DNA of 64,000 bases from Sipunculus nudus (GCA_026874595.1 CM049311.1:11437676-11501675), one strand, 5' to 3'; counted from the stretch's first letter, positions 48,646 to 60,892 are shown. A program made the numbers and translations. The notes: generated by a model from the letters alone, not told the origin.

Positions 48646-50440
48646 ACATCCTAATGGGAGGTATTTGTCACAAAATGTGTCGTTTAATCAGATTTTATTT
48701 GATTTTTCAGGTTAGCTGTACGAGGTCCATCACTTGGTAAAGGCAGACTTTTTCCAAGGCAACCTTAATGGGGCAACTTTTATCGGATGACAGTGTTAAT
48801 GTCAATAATTGTACCAGTTAAACACGAGATCGACATTAATAGCGCATCTTTATTATTCATCTCATGCAGTTGCAATAGTAATTTACCATGTGTTAATATA
48901 GCTTCGTTTAAATTGTCTCTATGAGGTGTCAATATCCACAGAGACTCATTAAGACCAACACACAAAAAAAAGGCATGTATCCAAATATATCTCTTTTTTT
49001 TCCTCTTTGGTTTAGTTTCATTTCACTCTAATCATTTCCAGAGATATTTGCTATTGTATAAAGGCAGTGTCATAAAAATAAAATTATTTTATTGATTTTG
49101 ATATATAATCAACGACTTTTATTTGCATTTTTAATTTCAAGTTTCTTATACGGACGTTAGACTCTTTTGTGTCTGTAACCAAAATGCAAGAGGATTCAAC
49201 TGACTATCGTAATTTGTGTTTTTACCTGCCAGCTAGCGCTCTAACTAATTATGTATATCCTGTATCCCTGTCATCTGGTAAAAATTGTGTATTGGCAAAG
49301 TTATAAATGTCAAAATGGACTTCATTAGTTAGGGCTTTGGCTAAGTGGCTTTGCAGGAGAATAGGACAATGTGAAGAAAAACACAAACAGTCGCCTTTAC
49401 GCCGTCTGTGAAAGACCAATAGATGGCACGGGGATGTAATACTGTGACATAGATGAGATGGATACCGCTGATATGTTATATGCATATACATTATTTTTAT
49501 CAATTTAGATTATTTTATCATATATATACATCCGTTTTTATGTCCACTAATGATATTACAGAAATGGGATTTGTATTTAACTGTTGGAATCGAGCGATTC
49601 TAATCATTTACAAGGTTTTAGCTACAAATATCCTTAGATATCTACAAAAAGGTGCCAGGATTTTCTACGGTTACTGTCACAGGGAGCTTGCTTCTCCGGC
49701 ACGACGTAAGTATAAGCATTTTACACATACGACTAAATTTTTCATATATCCTCTCAATAAGAACATCGCTTTCTTTTCATCACACATAACCTCCGATCAC
49801 GTATATGACATCTGGTTTGAAACTTTTAGCATTTTTTTTTCAAAATTGATTGGGAATGCGTTACATATACTTTGCGGATATTTTTCATATAATTTTCTTA
49901 TCGGACTTAAAAGATATTGGTTTAAGCTCACTTCTTCTTCTTGTGTCCGGTATAAACGAGTCAATGGACTCAACGTGTAATGCTGTCTGAATTTACTAAT
50001 ATTAGTCCAAGAATGGGTAATTAGACATAGCGGTATTTGAATAATATTTGTTCAAAGCATTATCTAAGTAAGGTTGAAATTCCACCGGTGAAATATTGAT
50101 ATATCTCCTTCGAGTAAATTATTGTACTCCTATATTGTTTGCATTCAAAGAGCAGGTCAACCATCAGGTTTTCTCAATGAATTCTTATGTTGAAATGACA
50201 CATAAGTATTGTTTTTGACTACCCATTTAATAACAGTATGTGTTTACAGAAACTTAATTACTCATATGTCCTTTCACACGTATCGCCACTAAGAATTGCC
50301 CACAATGAATGTACACTTTACTTCTATGTTAATATTCAATCCTATAAGTGCCAGGTAAACGTATATTTAAGTTCCTTTCTTTTTCATCGGACATCATCTA
50401 TGTTTTTATATTGTACCACATGATGCTAACAACAAAAAAT

Positions 50441-50520
50441 GCAAGCAGGCAAAATTGAAGGCAACTAAAAACAGACAGACATACTGACAAAGTGACACAA
50501 GATTGAGACCAGATGACATA
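50441..50520. repeat. Direct repeat, copy 1
   Basis: Shares 'GCAAGCAGGCAAAATTGA', 'GGCAACT' and 'ATACTGACAAAGTGAC' with 50772-50850, about 330 bp apart. Confidence 0.75.
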
Positions 50521-50771
50521 ACCAAGTTATGACAAAGATCCAGAGGAAGGAAATAAGCTACAATATATGTAATTGAGGTTTAAATTTTTGATGTTATGGC
50601 CAAAAAAATGATATGTTGTAGAGGTTCGAGTGCAGCGCCCCCTAAAGGCCATATACCGAAAATAAAAAACGGTTTTTGAGATATAAATGTAAGACATTAG
50701 ATGTACTAGTGTCAAAGGGATTCCTGTAAACCTGTGGCCTGTAGATAACTAATTGTAAGACGCAAGAACCA

Positions 50772-50850
50772 GCAAGCAGGCAAAATTGAGGGCAACTGAC
50801 AAACAGACAAAAATACTGACAAAGTGACTAAACTAGATGATGGAGAAAGC
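50772..50850. repeat. Direct repeat, copy 2
   Basis: Second copy of 50441-50520. A related 'ACAGACAAACAAACAGACAT' stretch near 51063 suggests a third, shorter unit. Confidence 0.75.
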
Positions 50851-51099
50851 CCAGACGAAAAAATTGAGCCTAAGTTTGTGACGATATGTCAATTATTGAC
50901 GGAGTTAGGACGAAAATTAATTTTCAAAGTTTTTAGATGACATTTACCTTGTCCTTTGATCAAAAGTGAAAAAAGATCAATAGGTATTGGGGACTTTTGC
51001 TTGAATATCAACTGTGTTAGTTTAAAAGCGATCTCTGCAAAACTGTGCATTTTAGGCTGGAGACAGACAAACAAACAGACATACGCAACTGACCAACAT

Positions 51100-51129
51100 G
51101 CTTGCCGAAATCGAAGATTTCCGGCAAGC
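51100..51129. repeat. Short hairpin
   Basis: Arms GCTTGCCGAAATC (51100-51112) and GATTTCCGGCAAGC (51116-51129) pair fully except for one extra C, with a three-base loop. Function unknown. Confidence 0.7.
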
Positions 51130-51769
51130 AACAAACACATTGCAAATGTTCCATTTCTAGGTCTAAAGTCAGTTAGTTATACAAACTACATGATGCATCA
51201 TTAATTTGAAATCTAAATTTGAGACAATTGTCCTTTGGAGTGGAAGCTGGTCATTAAGTTGTACAAGGTTACCTGGCCTGATGTTTTATATAGACTGTAA
51301 TACTTAGATGGAGTCATTTCCTCACATATCACATGATATGACTTGAAGGGAAGCAAAGATGATTATTTTTGATCTTGTAATGGACACTGTGTGGCTAAGG
51401 CTGGCTCTTTAGGTGACCTAGAACTACACAAAGCCTGAGGTGGCCTTCTTTTCCAATTATAACTCCATGTGTTGTCTTATTTTAACTGACATTGGCCAAT
51501 GGCTGATGAAATCTTTGTTTGGACACAGCATAATGTTGTGATGACTCCTATAAGAAAACACTGTTCTGGTCATGTCTATCTCAATCGGCTGAAAGTATCA
51601 TAGTAACTGCGGGGGGGGGGGATCTTTTTTCTTTGATTGCGGGGCGGACTGCAGGCTGACAGTGCATGATGCGGGCCGGGTGCGGGTTCAATTTTTCGGC
51701 TCCCTCAGGGCCCTAGTGGCAATACATGCAAATGATAAGCAACCTAGTTAACCAATATATCACCTATGC

Positions 51770-52175
51770 AGGCTGCCCTTTTTTATACTGATCTTGAGGC
51801 GGCACCTTTGAACCCATGATATATATGAGTATCAATACGACGGAGGTTATCAACCAAAGAAACCCATTGTAAAGCACAAGGGTTTTCCTCGTTACATAAC
51901 TTTCGTAGTGATATGGGAACACTATACAAATGTAACGCTCTATGGCAATTACAGAGATATATTGTAAAAATGTTGTAATTGTAATTCCTAAATACGTGGT
52001 AATATGGATTGTTCACTTCAACAAACTTCAATATGTTGACACCACCGATCAGTATAGCAGTACAAGAAAGCGCTATTTCGATGTATTTCGTCATACTGTG
52101 GTACCTGATGTTGTAATAAAATGCTCTATTCATGAACCAAAAATCCAGCAGGAGCGGTTGTGACGATGTCTGCAA
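51770..52175 (-). pseudogene. GPCR pseudogene fragment, TM2 to TM4
   Basis: One frame gives YIEIALSCTAILIGG, a TM2 of B type in which the key aspartate of ALSCTD is now alanine. After a frameshift near 51960, another frame gives IAIERYICIVFPYHYES and then a TM4-like stretch with FLWLIT. The ERYICI.FP motif resembles subfamily C while TM2 resembles B, so it may be a fourth lineage or a mosaic. No TM1 or TM5-TM7 is recognisable on either side. Confidence 0.78.
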
Positions 52176-53086
52176 CCATAGCGCTTCATGTGCAGCTTGC
52201 TATTGTTTTTGGTAAAATAAATCATACACACAGATAATTTATAGTTTGTGTCCCCCTTTCAAATATTAATAAATGTAGAGTGAAAAGCTCCTTACACGCG
52301 TCTTTCAATAAGAGATGCTTAAAATATATACTATAAGATTAGACTCATGATTTGGACGTCATATTATTATTAGAGGTAAAATAGGCTATTATTAATAATA
52401 AGCAGTATAAACTTTTAAATTCCAATAAAAAAGTAAAATGACATTCATATCCACAAACTGTGAAAAGGATTAATATAAACTTTATTTAGTTTTACATTGA
52501 TTGTACAAATAGTTATAATATCTAATAATTACGTTATGAATGGAGTCCTCTTTAGTACAGAAATTCTTCCCAATTTGAACTGGTTCCTTGGCAGTTTATA
52601 TGCCCTTGATGATAGTTAAAAAAAGTTTTTGAAATTTGTTTTTGAAATAACGGCATTTTTATATGTATTCGGAAATGTACATGGCTGAAATTTGTTTTGA
52701 TTATTTGAAACTATTACTCTCTACATTATGACACGGGCACATGAGCATAATAGATAACATTTGGCTAGCTTTAAGCCTTCATATGAGTCAGTTTTTTTTT
52801 TTTACTTTTATTTATATAACCAGTGGACAGTTATATACATTTATTTTATAGCCAGAAACTTTTAAGCAAACTTGATTTTCAAGTATGCTACACGATCCAG
52901 CAATGAGAGTTCCATCAGTGCAATCTTCAGCAATAACACAATATAATATATTGTTTATATAAAGGCACATACTCGATATGGACTATCATGATGTGTCTGG
53001 GCTATAATGGAAAGGTTTTTATTCAAGTGGCACCTGGCACTGATAGCTACAATGTAAATGGTATGTTCATAGTTCATTTGTCTATA
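52176..53086. other. Spacer without a recognisable gene
   Basis: AT-rich with homopolymer runs; nothing recognised. Confidence 0.6.
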
Positions 53087-53764
53087 CAGTGAAACCTCAG
53101 AATTACGACCACCAACGGAACCTCGATAGAGTGGTCTTATTTCTTAGGGAGCCATCTTAGTGAGGTTTCACTATCACGGGTCTTATTATAGCTCGGCAGG
53201 CCATACCCTGATCTTTACTAAGTTGCCGATTCTGACACTTGGCGGGCATAGCTCGCTCCTGCTTTTTGACCTTAAGCGCAGGTATTTTACTTAACTAAGT
53301 CGCTTTTCTAAGTTTCTAAACAATTAACCTAATGGTACGTTAAATATGAACCAATCATAAATCTTTATTGGCCTGTGAGTGAATCAAACCTGGGGGTATA
53401 TATATATATCATGCATATAATTATCGGCAGGCTCTATAACAATTATGAAACCGTGAGTCAAACACTGCTGCATAGCCTGGTGTGTTCATCCGTAAACAAG
53501 ATTTGAACTATGCCCTGTACTTCTTTCAGCTACTGCTCTTATATAATTACGTCTGCTCAGGCAATGGTTATTCTGCACTAAGTGGTCCAGGTCAGGTCAC
53601 GCCTTGGAGCCAAAATAAATCTCGTTAAACGGAGAAAAGTGATGCATGGTATTCCGGGGTTAAAATATATGATATAAAAAGCAAAACATTCGGGACCATG
53701 AAAAAATGGTTATTATTTAGAGGTGGTCGCTTTAACAAGGTGGCTCTTAGGTGAGATTTTACTG
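53087..53764. mobile_element. pogo/Tc1-like MITE with TA target duplication
   Basis: Starts CAGTGAAACCTC..ACGACCACC and ends with the inverted counterpart GGTGG..GTGAGATTTTACTG; both ends are flanked by TA. The CAGTG start, TA duplication and ~680-bp length without a transposase suggest a non-autonomous pogo/Tigger-type element. Within it, 53087-53172 alone forms a foldback (CAGTGAAACCTC pairing with GAGGTTTCACT), so a smaller element or rearranged end may be nested at the left. Confidence 0.72.
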
Positions 53765-54655
53765 TAGTTCAGAACGATGCAACATTATTATTATGTTTAT
53801 TCTCCGATTCAATGGCCGCATGTAAATAGAGTAGACATTAGTGTTTGGAATCGGATGAGATTTCGTGATTGATGTTCTGTAAAATTCAGTAGACATCTAC
53901 CGATCGATAATCGGAAATAATCGGTTGTGTAGATGTAAGGACTTTCGGAACATATATACACCGTTAAATCATCAGCCCATCGAACAAAGTCGTTTGTTTG
54001 AATAACAAGCGAGCAAAGGGACATGTTATCACTGAGACCAAATCAAACCACTGAATTTTTGTCGTAAATGAACCTCATGTACATACGTGCGGACAAATAA
54101 ATTCAAAGCAAGCTTATCGATTTAAACCTTATGTATTTGATGCCAAAGAGTGTTAACATAGCAGCTGGCGAAATGTGAGCCGTGGTTCAATAAAGGTTGG
54201 TTAAATGTGAAGATTTACTGATTTCTCTATGTCGTTGCTAACTACAGGTTTGTTTAGGAGACAGAGTTGCCTGAATGTCTCAATTTCAACGTCCTTGTCT
54301 GCAAAGTCATAATAAGCAATTATTGTAATCGATATCATTTTTATATACAAATTAATACCTATAAACAAGACTTCAAACATAATTAACACTTAACACATTT
54401 ACCTATTATGATGAGAACTCTTGTTCTCTTTCTCTTATTTGCGGGATATATGAATTTCCAGTCAGTGTTACCAGTGAATAATTGTAACTTAAGTAGTTAT
54501 GTAACAGGATATGTTATTGGTGGTGTGTACATTTTCCACATGGAGACATTTTCAGTATAATAAAATAACTAAAATTAAGCCGATATTGTGTCATATTTTC
54601 AGTGATAAAATTTATATTATATAAATATTATAATGAAATATTTATAAAACCTTTG

Positions 54656-54688
<33 letters not shown>

Positions 54689-56725
54689 TTACAGAATATT
54701 TTAAACACATGCAAGTGTCAATCATATGGTGTATAAGCTTTATAAGAGGAATGGATAAAACGTTTCGCATAGGCATAAAGATTTTAACCTGTGTCTTGAA
54801 CTTACTTAAAAATTTCGGTATTAAAACCACACATATTCCTTTTACAGCTACACAACTAGGGGTCAATTGATCGATGAAATATACCCTTCTTAATAAGGCC
54901 TATCTCACTTATTAAACAGTGACAGATATGACAGTATTTAGCAATGACTAATGCAGGTTTATTTTGGCAGTTTTGAAAGGTGACATCTCTTGCTGCTTTA
55001 CAATATTGATAACTAAGTCGAGTTTTGTACTGAGAACTGTTCCAAATCTATATAGTAACTGATCGACTATGCAGACGGTCATAACAAATCCAGTATGGTC
55101 GGCTACCATTGACTTTATTCATGCATTTATTCTGAACGAGACCGTGTTAAAGGTCATATGGTCAAAGCTTGTTTCGCGCTGCTTCAAAGGTCAATGGTCC
55201 GAACTCTAACCTGTGTATGGTCAGAGTGGTGTGTGGCCGTGCACATGTGCACAGGACAGCTAAAATATTGTAAAATTTCCTATCCACCGAACCTTGAACC
55301 AGTATATAACCTATATGATTTAACCATTTTTGTTCTTGGTCTTAACTTCTGAGTAAGTAGTTCAGTAGATAAACACCCATAAGTGTTAGCTTTTATGACA
55401 AGATTTATCGACAAACATATCAAGTGGAGGGCTAAGATTGTGAACCTGCAGGCTGGTACTCAGGAGAAGCAAACAGGTTGCGGTTTTTATTAAAATTCAA
55501 ATCATCCTGAATCAACTGTTCTTTTTATCAGAAAGATTCCTTTCATAAGTCCATGGTAGATTCTTAATGAACGTTTCAAAGCGTGTCCCGAACCAAGGGC
55601 CTTTCCTTGTGGTCAAGGTTTATGTTATATGTTTTGCTAGAAATCTTAATAACTTCCAAATGTCAGAGTACGAACCGCTATTTTGTATTTTCATAGTTAG
55701 GACGTATACGACAGTATTTGATATTGACCTCATTAATTGTAACAACCTATACTTATGCCTATTCTCCCATTCTATAGATGCGGTCCTTAACACTGTTAGC
55801 AAACATGCTCGCCTTTGCACTACTAGTATATGTACCTATTACTGTGAAATTTTACATATTTTACGGATGGATTATTTAGCAGCTGCGTCATCAAGTTTGT
55901 CTGTCGTATTTCGACATTCGTATGGCATTGGCTGGCTGACCTCTAATTTACAGTGCGTGCGTTGCTATAATAGTATCGCGTCCTGTGCGTCCTGTTATTT
56001 TACTGCTCCGCTATGTATTGTTTAAGATTTTGCATTTTAGGCACCGTGTAGCCCCTTTTCACTGCTGTAGTGTCGAATATGCTTCCGTACAATTCGGTGT
56101 ACAAGTTGTTGTTGGGTGTCATGTGCCAACACAGTTTCCCATTGACATTTGCAATCACAGTGTTGGATAGAGGAGATAGAGAACACCCACAACTTGTCCA
56201 TGCAAAGGGTTTAAATATAACATTGTAGGGGTTTCCTAATTAATTCTTGCGTTATTCACGAACTTAATACACAATGTTCTTTTCATACGTGCTATACATG
56301 ATATGTAATCTTATTTATTGCATAGTAATTAACTCCTAAAATAATACATAATACCCGCCACATTTGTCAATTTCTTGGTTCGTACTATAACATTTAAACC
56401 AAATTCAAATACATGAATGGTTCACCTGTTCTCTCTGGGTAACTTCCTGAGCCATTCTCAGCCATCGTCTTTCCTCTTTTTCATCTTCGCTACATGTCTT
56501 ATTGGAGGACATATGGTAGTTATAGAAATATCGAAGCACAACTTTGCCGAAATACATGTTCATATGCGACTCATATATGCATGGTCCAAATGTTACAAAT
56601 AATTTATTCTGTTCTGAACATAGTGCTTTACCCGAAGTTGCAAACAACGGCCGTTAACATATTTGCACAAATAATCCGGTCTGTTATGTCTCTGCTGATT
56701 TATCCCTTGTAACTTGTTTCTGTTG
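53765..56725. other. Spacer without a recognisable gene
   Basis: Short TA run at 54655-54682 and a perfect 14-base palindrome GTGCACATGTGCAC at 55239-55252. The 152-codon frame at 55567-56025 has no recognisable motif. Confidence 0.55.
54655..54682. repeat. (TA)n microsatellite
   Basis: Short TA run. Confidence 0.9.
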
Positions 56726-57560
56726 TCACTGCATTTTTAGGCAAAACATGTTTTTGTAAGCTTTCAGAAGATCTCTGTTTTTCCATTCAAAGATCACAAC
56801 ATTGATTGCAGAATTAAGTTGTCCCACAGCCTCGCACATTACAAACGTATTATCGACAGTAATATTTTTTCCATACATAAATCTTAGAATACTAAGTGGG
56901 GTCCAATAAATTAAATATGAAATAATAATAATACGAAATAAACCTATATTTGCTTTTCTCTTAACCATATATTTTTCATCATCTCCATTTACATAAACTG
57001 TTGTTTCTCTGTTTCGCCTAGCCTGTTTATAAACTTCATTAAGTATACGAACATACAGGACAGATATGATAAAGCCTGCATTAAGTAGATTATGTTTTGC
57101 CAAACAGTTAAAGTAATCAATTCGTGCAGATTTATCACCAAGGTTATGGCTAGAATAATAGACATAAATAACAGAGTGAACGCCCAAGGATATATGATAA
57201 AGTTTATCATATCCTTCCGAGTAACGAAACGCTCGTACTTGAATGGATGCAAAATGCAGACGTATCGTTCAACAGCAATGAGGAAAATGTATCCGGAGGA
57301 AGCCATATATTTCTTTATTTTCATTAATCCGAAAACGTAAATAAGTAAAACATTGTCTAGAGGCTAAACCTTGGTCATCATTGCAATTCCGATAAACAGG
57401 TCGGGACAAGACAGAGCAACCATCAGTACATTTTTTTTTATTCGTAGTTCCCTGAAACGCAAAAAGACAAAAATTGTGACAAGGTTTCAAATAAAATTTC
57501 AGTTTGTAGTACTAAATGACCAATATGATAATTTGAATAGAAATTACATTATCTACATTA
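56726..57560 (-). pseudogene. Subfamily B GPCR pseudogene
   Basis: Nearly full-length decayed B receptor. The glycine codon of TM1 GN is now TGA, followed by NLVTIF; TM2 reads ALSCPDLFIGIAM, followed by an in-frame TAG in ECL1; MASSGYIFLIAVERYVCI (TM3, ERY) and YPWAFT (TM4) are intact; a frameshift near 57085 in TM5 changes frame; then LYVRILNEVYKQAR, YLIYWTP (TM6) and NSAINVVIFEWKN (TM7, with the tyrosine of the xxIY motif replaced by F) run to a stop at 56726-56728. The 27379 and 47433 genes are its functional relatives. Confidence 0.88.
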
Positions 57561-58145
57561 TGCCAGTAGACTAAACTTGTTAAATAAATAAATATATTAA
57601 AAAGAGGGTAAACAAAATACACAGAAACACATCCAGAAGTCATACCTAGCCTTAATATATATAAATGTTTATATATAGAGGAATCTACAAAGATTCAATC
57701 AATTAGTATTGCTACAGAGGAACTTTTGTTTTTAACCATGGTTGATAATAATGAAAAATAGCTCACTGATACAAAGCGCTTTGTTTTGTTCTTGAATTTT
57801 CTTGGGTGTTCCTTAAACATTTCGACTGATAATCTTTCCAGTAATAAAATAATTAAGGCAATATTCGGCATACTGCCGAAGTCGCGTCTAGAATTTGCTT
57901 CTCAGCAGACTTAATCATTAGAAATGATCAAAAATACTTATCAAATTATAGACATGACTGAATTTATCTGTTCCTGTTATACATTAGATCTAGAATATGG
58001 TTCACTGGAGTCGGCTTTTCGGTCCAATCCGCGCGAATTTGGCCGACAGCTCCCCGGTATTGCCAATATACGTCTTCGCTACGATGACGACTTCAAGAGA
58101 ATCATCCAGGTAAAACTGCAGTGTGAGTTCAGCAAAAATTTGAAG
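57561..58145. other. Short spacer with one possible exon
   Basis: Contains only the candidate exon at 57988-58109. Confidence 0.5.
57988..58109 (+). other. Possible exon of an unrecognised gene
   Basis: A 122-base open segment, GC-richer than its surroundings, preceded by 'TTCCTGTTATACATTAG' (acceptor-like) and ended by CAG|GTAAAA (good donor, GT at 58110). Its translation includes PREFGRQLPGIANIRLRYDD and ends in FKRIIQ; I do not recognise the family. The LINE insertion begins about 40 bp downstream, in what would be the intron. Confidence 0.28.
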
Positions 58146-58187
58146 GTATTACAACATTAGTTTTTATAACGAAAGCCGCGGATTAAT
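58146..58187. repeat. Target-site duplication of LINE, 3' side
   Basis: 42-base sequence from 'GTATTACAACATTAG' to 'AAAGCCGCGGATTAAT', almost the same as 60838-60878 (one T/A-run length change and a few substitutions). Confidence 0.85.
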
Positions 58188-58362
58188 TGCTATAAAACTA
58201 TAACTATAACTATATTTATTTCGTAAAGTGCTATTTTTACACGTATGTTTCAAATGCGCTTTACAAATAAAACTTCATATTTAAAAATAGAACCACATAT
58301 TTACTAAATTATCAATGACACTAAAAAGTTAAAATAGTTATATCGGTATAAATATAAAAGAT

Positions 58363-58929
58363 TTAGGTATAGTATTTTCTAAAAAGGTAAGTTTTAACGT
58401 CCTTCTTAAATTGTTCAAAACGTGATATTGCTTTCAATTCTTCTGGAATGCTGTTCCATAGCTCTGGACCACAAACACTGAAAGATCGCGAAGGAAATGT
58501 TTTCCATTTTGTAGGGGGTACTACGAGCCTTCTTACAATCCTGTCAGATCTAAGCCCTAATCTGCCTGGTTTCTGTACCTCTATCAATTTCTGAAGGTAA
58601 TCTGGTGAAGTTCCTACTAAGCATTTGAAGATAACGGTCACGTCTTTATGTTCTATGCGAGCACGAATAGGTAACCAGTGTAATGCCTTACGAGCTTCCG
58701 TTGCACTTTCGTATTTTTCCTTGATTAATACTAATTTTGCTGCGATGTTTTGAACACATTGTAGCTTTTCAATCTTTGATCTTTCTGGTAGACCAAAAAA
58801 AATTCCATTGCAATAGTCAAGGTGAGACATGACTAGTCCACGAACTAATGTGTAAGTTGCATCCATCGTGAGTATGGATCTGATCTGCTTATTTCTATGA
58901 CTATTATGCATTGCAGTTCTACATTTCAA
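58363..58929 (-). pseudogene. LINE C-terminal domain
   Basis: 188-codon open segment with the conserved LVMSHLDYCNG, LQCVQNIAAKLVL and LHWLPIRARIEHK blocks found after the RT in CR1/L2-like elements, ending WNSIPEELK..FKKDVKTYLF before the stop. This is the longest unbroken part of the element. Confidence 0.85.
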
Positions 58930-58978
58930 TGAAATGTGATGTTTGAAATTTAGCTTGTCCAGCCAAGCTCCTAAGTAT

Positions 58979-60282
58979 TTAATATTTTCTGAAAGTTCGT
59001 GTTCTCCGTTTACATTTAACTGAGATGATGAGCATTTTGATAACTGTCTTTATGTTACCAAACATAATGAATTCTGTCTTTGAATTATTCATTTTTAGTC
59101 TGTTTGAGTCCATCCACGTTTTAATGTCTTTAGCACAAGTTTCCAGTTTTCGGATGGTGGCGTTCTCTGCTTGACGATTGTTAGCACTGAATGAACACTT
59201 AATTGCATGGTCATCTATATATCCATGAAGTTGCATGTCTCCTGGAATAACTTCCTGTATTGTACTGGCATACGCCAGATAAAGGATTGGCCCTGCACAT
59301 ATTCCTTGAAAACTTATCACCTATTTTCACTTTACATGATCTGGGTCTTAGGTAACTGTCAAACCATTCCAGAACTTTTCCATTTATACCGAATTTATTG
59401 TATAGCACTTCTAATAGTGATCAACCGTGTCAAAAGCGGCTGACAAATCTATTGCCATCATTGCTGTAATTTCCTGACGTTCCATCGCCCATAACATGTC
59501 GTTAGTCAGTTTGATTAGTGCAGTTTCACACGAGTAATTAGCTCTGTATGCTAACTGATAATCTGGCATTAATTCTTGGCTCTTAGTATGTTGATTAAAT
59601 TCAGACAAGCTGCTTTCTCGAGTACTTTTGGTAAAAATGGTAAATTACTCACAGGTCTGTAATTTGAAGATATTAATTCAAGACCAGTTTTTTCAGAAGG
59701 GAACGTACTATAGCCTCCTTCCAACTTCTTGGAAATTTCCCTTCAACCGGTGAAATGTTAATAATGTCTGTTATTTTGCTGATCACTGCTGGAAGCATTT
59801 TTTTTCAGAAGAATAGTTGGCAGTGCATCTGTTTCACAGCTCTTACTTGGCGAACTATTGATAATGGCTGTAACTTCTCTCTGAGATAGAGGCCTGAAAT
59901 TATTTAAAGATTTTAAATCTTTTCTTGTAGGCTGATAATGTGGAAATTTGTCCAGACTTTATCTTATTTTGTTTATTTTACTCAGGAAAAAGTCGGCAAA
60001 TTGGTTGGCTAGGTCCTCATCACATAGCCCCTTTGGCAGTGGATTGTCTTTATTAACACCTGCAATCTCAGTGACAAGCTTGTATAGTTTCTTTGTGTTA
60101 TCTCCGCATTCTTGTATCTTTTCATTTAGTGTATTTATTTTTGATAATTTAAGCATGTTGTTATATTTCGCCCGTTCTAATTTTAGGGCTTTCAATGTAA
60201 AAGCTGTCCTGTATTTTTTCCACAACCTCTCCCTTCGTCTTAGTTTTCTTTTTTGTTCTTTAATGTCCTCCATGGATACCAT
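58979..60282 (-). pseudogene. LINE reverse transcriptase, frameshifted
   Basis: A basic linker (59959-60282) is followed by RT motifs in changing frames: LAYRANYSCETAL (59550), AIDLSAAFDTVDH with the first catalytic aspartate (near 59430), VLEWFDSYLRPR (near 59360), and YIDD (near 59220), which holds the catalytic aspartate pair; then SKTEFIMFGN. Three or more frame breaks. Confidence 0.82.
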
Positions 60283-60301
60283 GGATACTTCTTTCTGTTG
60301 G

Positions 60302-60837
60302 TTAATTTCTTAGCTTTAAGTATGGCATGTTTGTCCAGAATGACACGGAAATCACTAACTTGTTTACTAATATGTCAATGTCACTGTTTTTATCAGACAA
60401 TGTGATTTCATTAAGATCCTTTTCCATCTCTGTGGTGTTTATTTCATTTAACTTTCTATAGTAACACATCTGTGATGTGATGTCATCTTTTGGAGTTGTA
60501 AGTTCACCGAATACAGCACGATGATTGGAAATAAAAGGTCCAGGAACACATTTGGTCACTCTGATGTTACTGCCCGCCTCATTGATTATCACATCTAATA
60601 TGTTGCAAGTTGTATGAGTATAGAAATCCATGTGCTGTGTGAGGCCTAGGGCACACAGTGTATCCCTTAGAATTTCAGCATCATGATCATATTCATCATT
60701 TAAATGTATGTTTAAATCTCCCATGAAAATATTGTTCGAGTCTGTTCAGATATAGTCTGTGAGTATATCTGTGAATTCATCTAAGAATACTGCGTTTTTT
60801 ATTGGATTTCTAGCAGAATAAGGTGGATGATACACCT
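60302..60837 (-). pseudogene. LINE endonuclease domain, partial
   Basis: Apurinic-endonuclease-like (EEP fold) domain: YHPP near 60820, the GDLNIH metal-site motif near 60721-60704 (GDFNIH in most families), and SNHRAV near 60525 where SDH is usual. Missing its first half because of 5' truncation; an in-frame stop separates YHPP from GDLNIH. Confidence 0.82.
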
Positions 60838-60878
60838 GTATTACAACATTAGTTTTTTAACAAAAGCCGCGGATTAAT
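60838..60878. repeat. Target-site duplication of LINE, 5' side
   Basis: 41-base partner of 58146-58187, abutting the 5'-truncated end of the element. Confidence 0.85.
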
Positions 60879-60892
60879 ATGAAAGAATATAC

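Larger units (their letters stand above)
48646..51769. other. Spacer with short repeats
   Basis: No gene recognised. A 175-codon open frame at 49453-49980 (+) is aromatic-rich and has no known motif. Direct repeats at 50441 and 50772 and a hairpin at 51100 are listed separately. A short segment 48725-48785 resembles 63604-63670. Confidence 0.55.
58188..60837 (-). mobile_element. 5'-truncated non-LTR retrotransposon (CR1/L2/Jockey group)
   Basis: Minus-strand element with, in order from 60837: endonuclease end, linker, reverse transcriptase, a C-terminal conserved domain and a short 3' UTR that ends in a TATAGT-like hexamer tail (58191-58217). It is flanked by 41-42 bp direct repeats. The 5' end is truncated inside the endonuclease domain, as is usual for target-primed insertion. 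Several frameshifts and stops show it is dead. The HLDYCN and LHWLPI motifs place it in the CR1/L2/Jockey-like part of LINE diversity. Confidence 0.87.

Noticed and set aside
49453-49980. 175-codon open frame on the plus strand
   Set aside because: Aromatic-rich, low-complexity AT-driven composition, no known motif, no clear start context; likely chance.
55567-56025. 152-codon open frame on the plus strand
   Set aside because: Cysteine-rich but without ordered motifs; the opposite strand is partly open too; no family resemblance.
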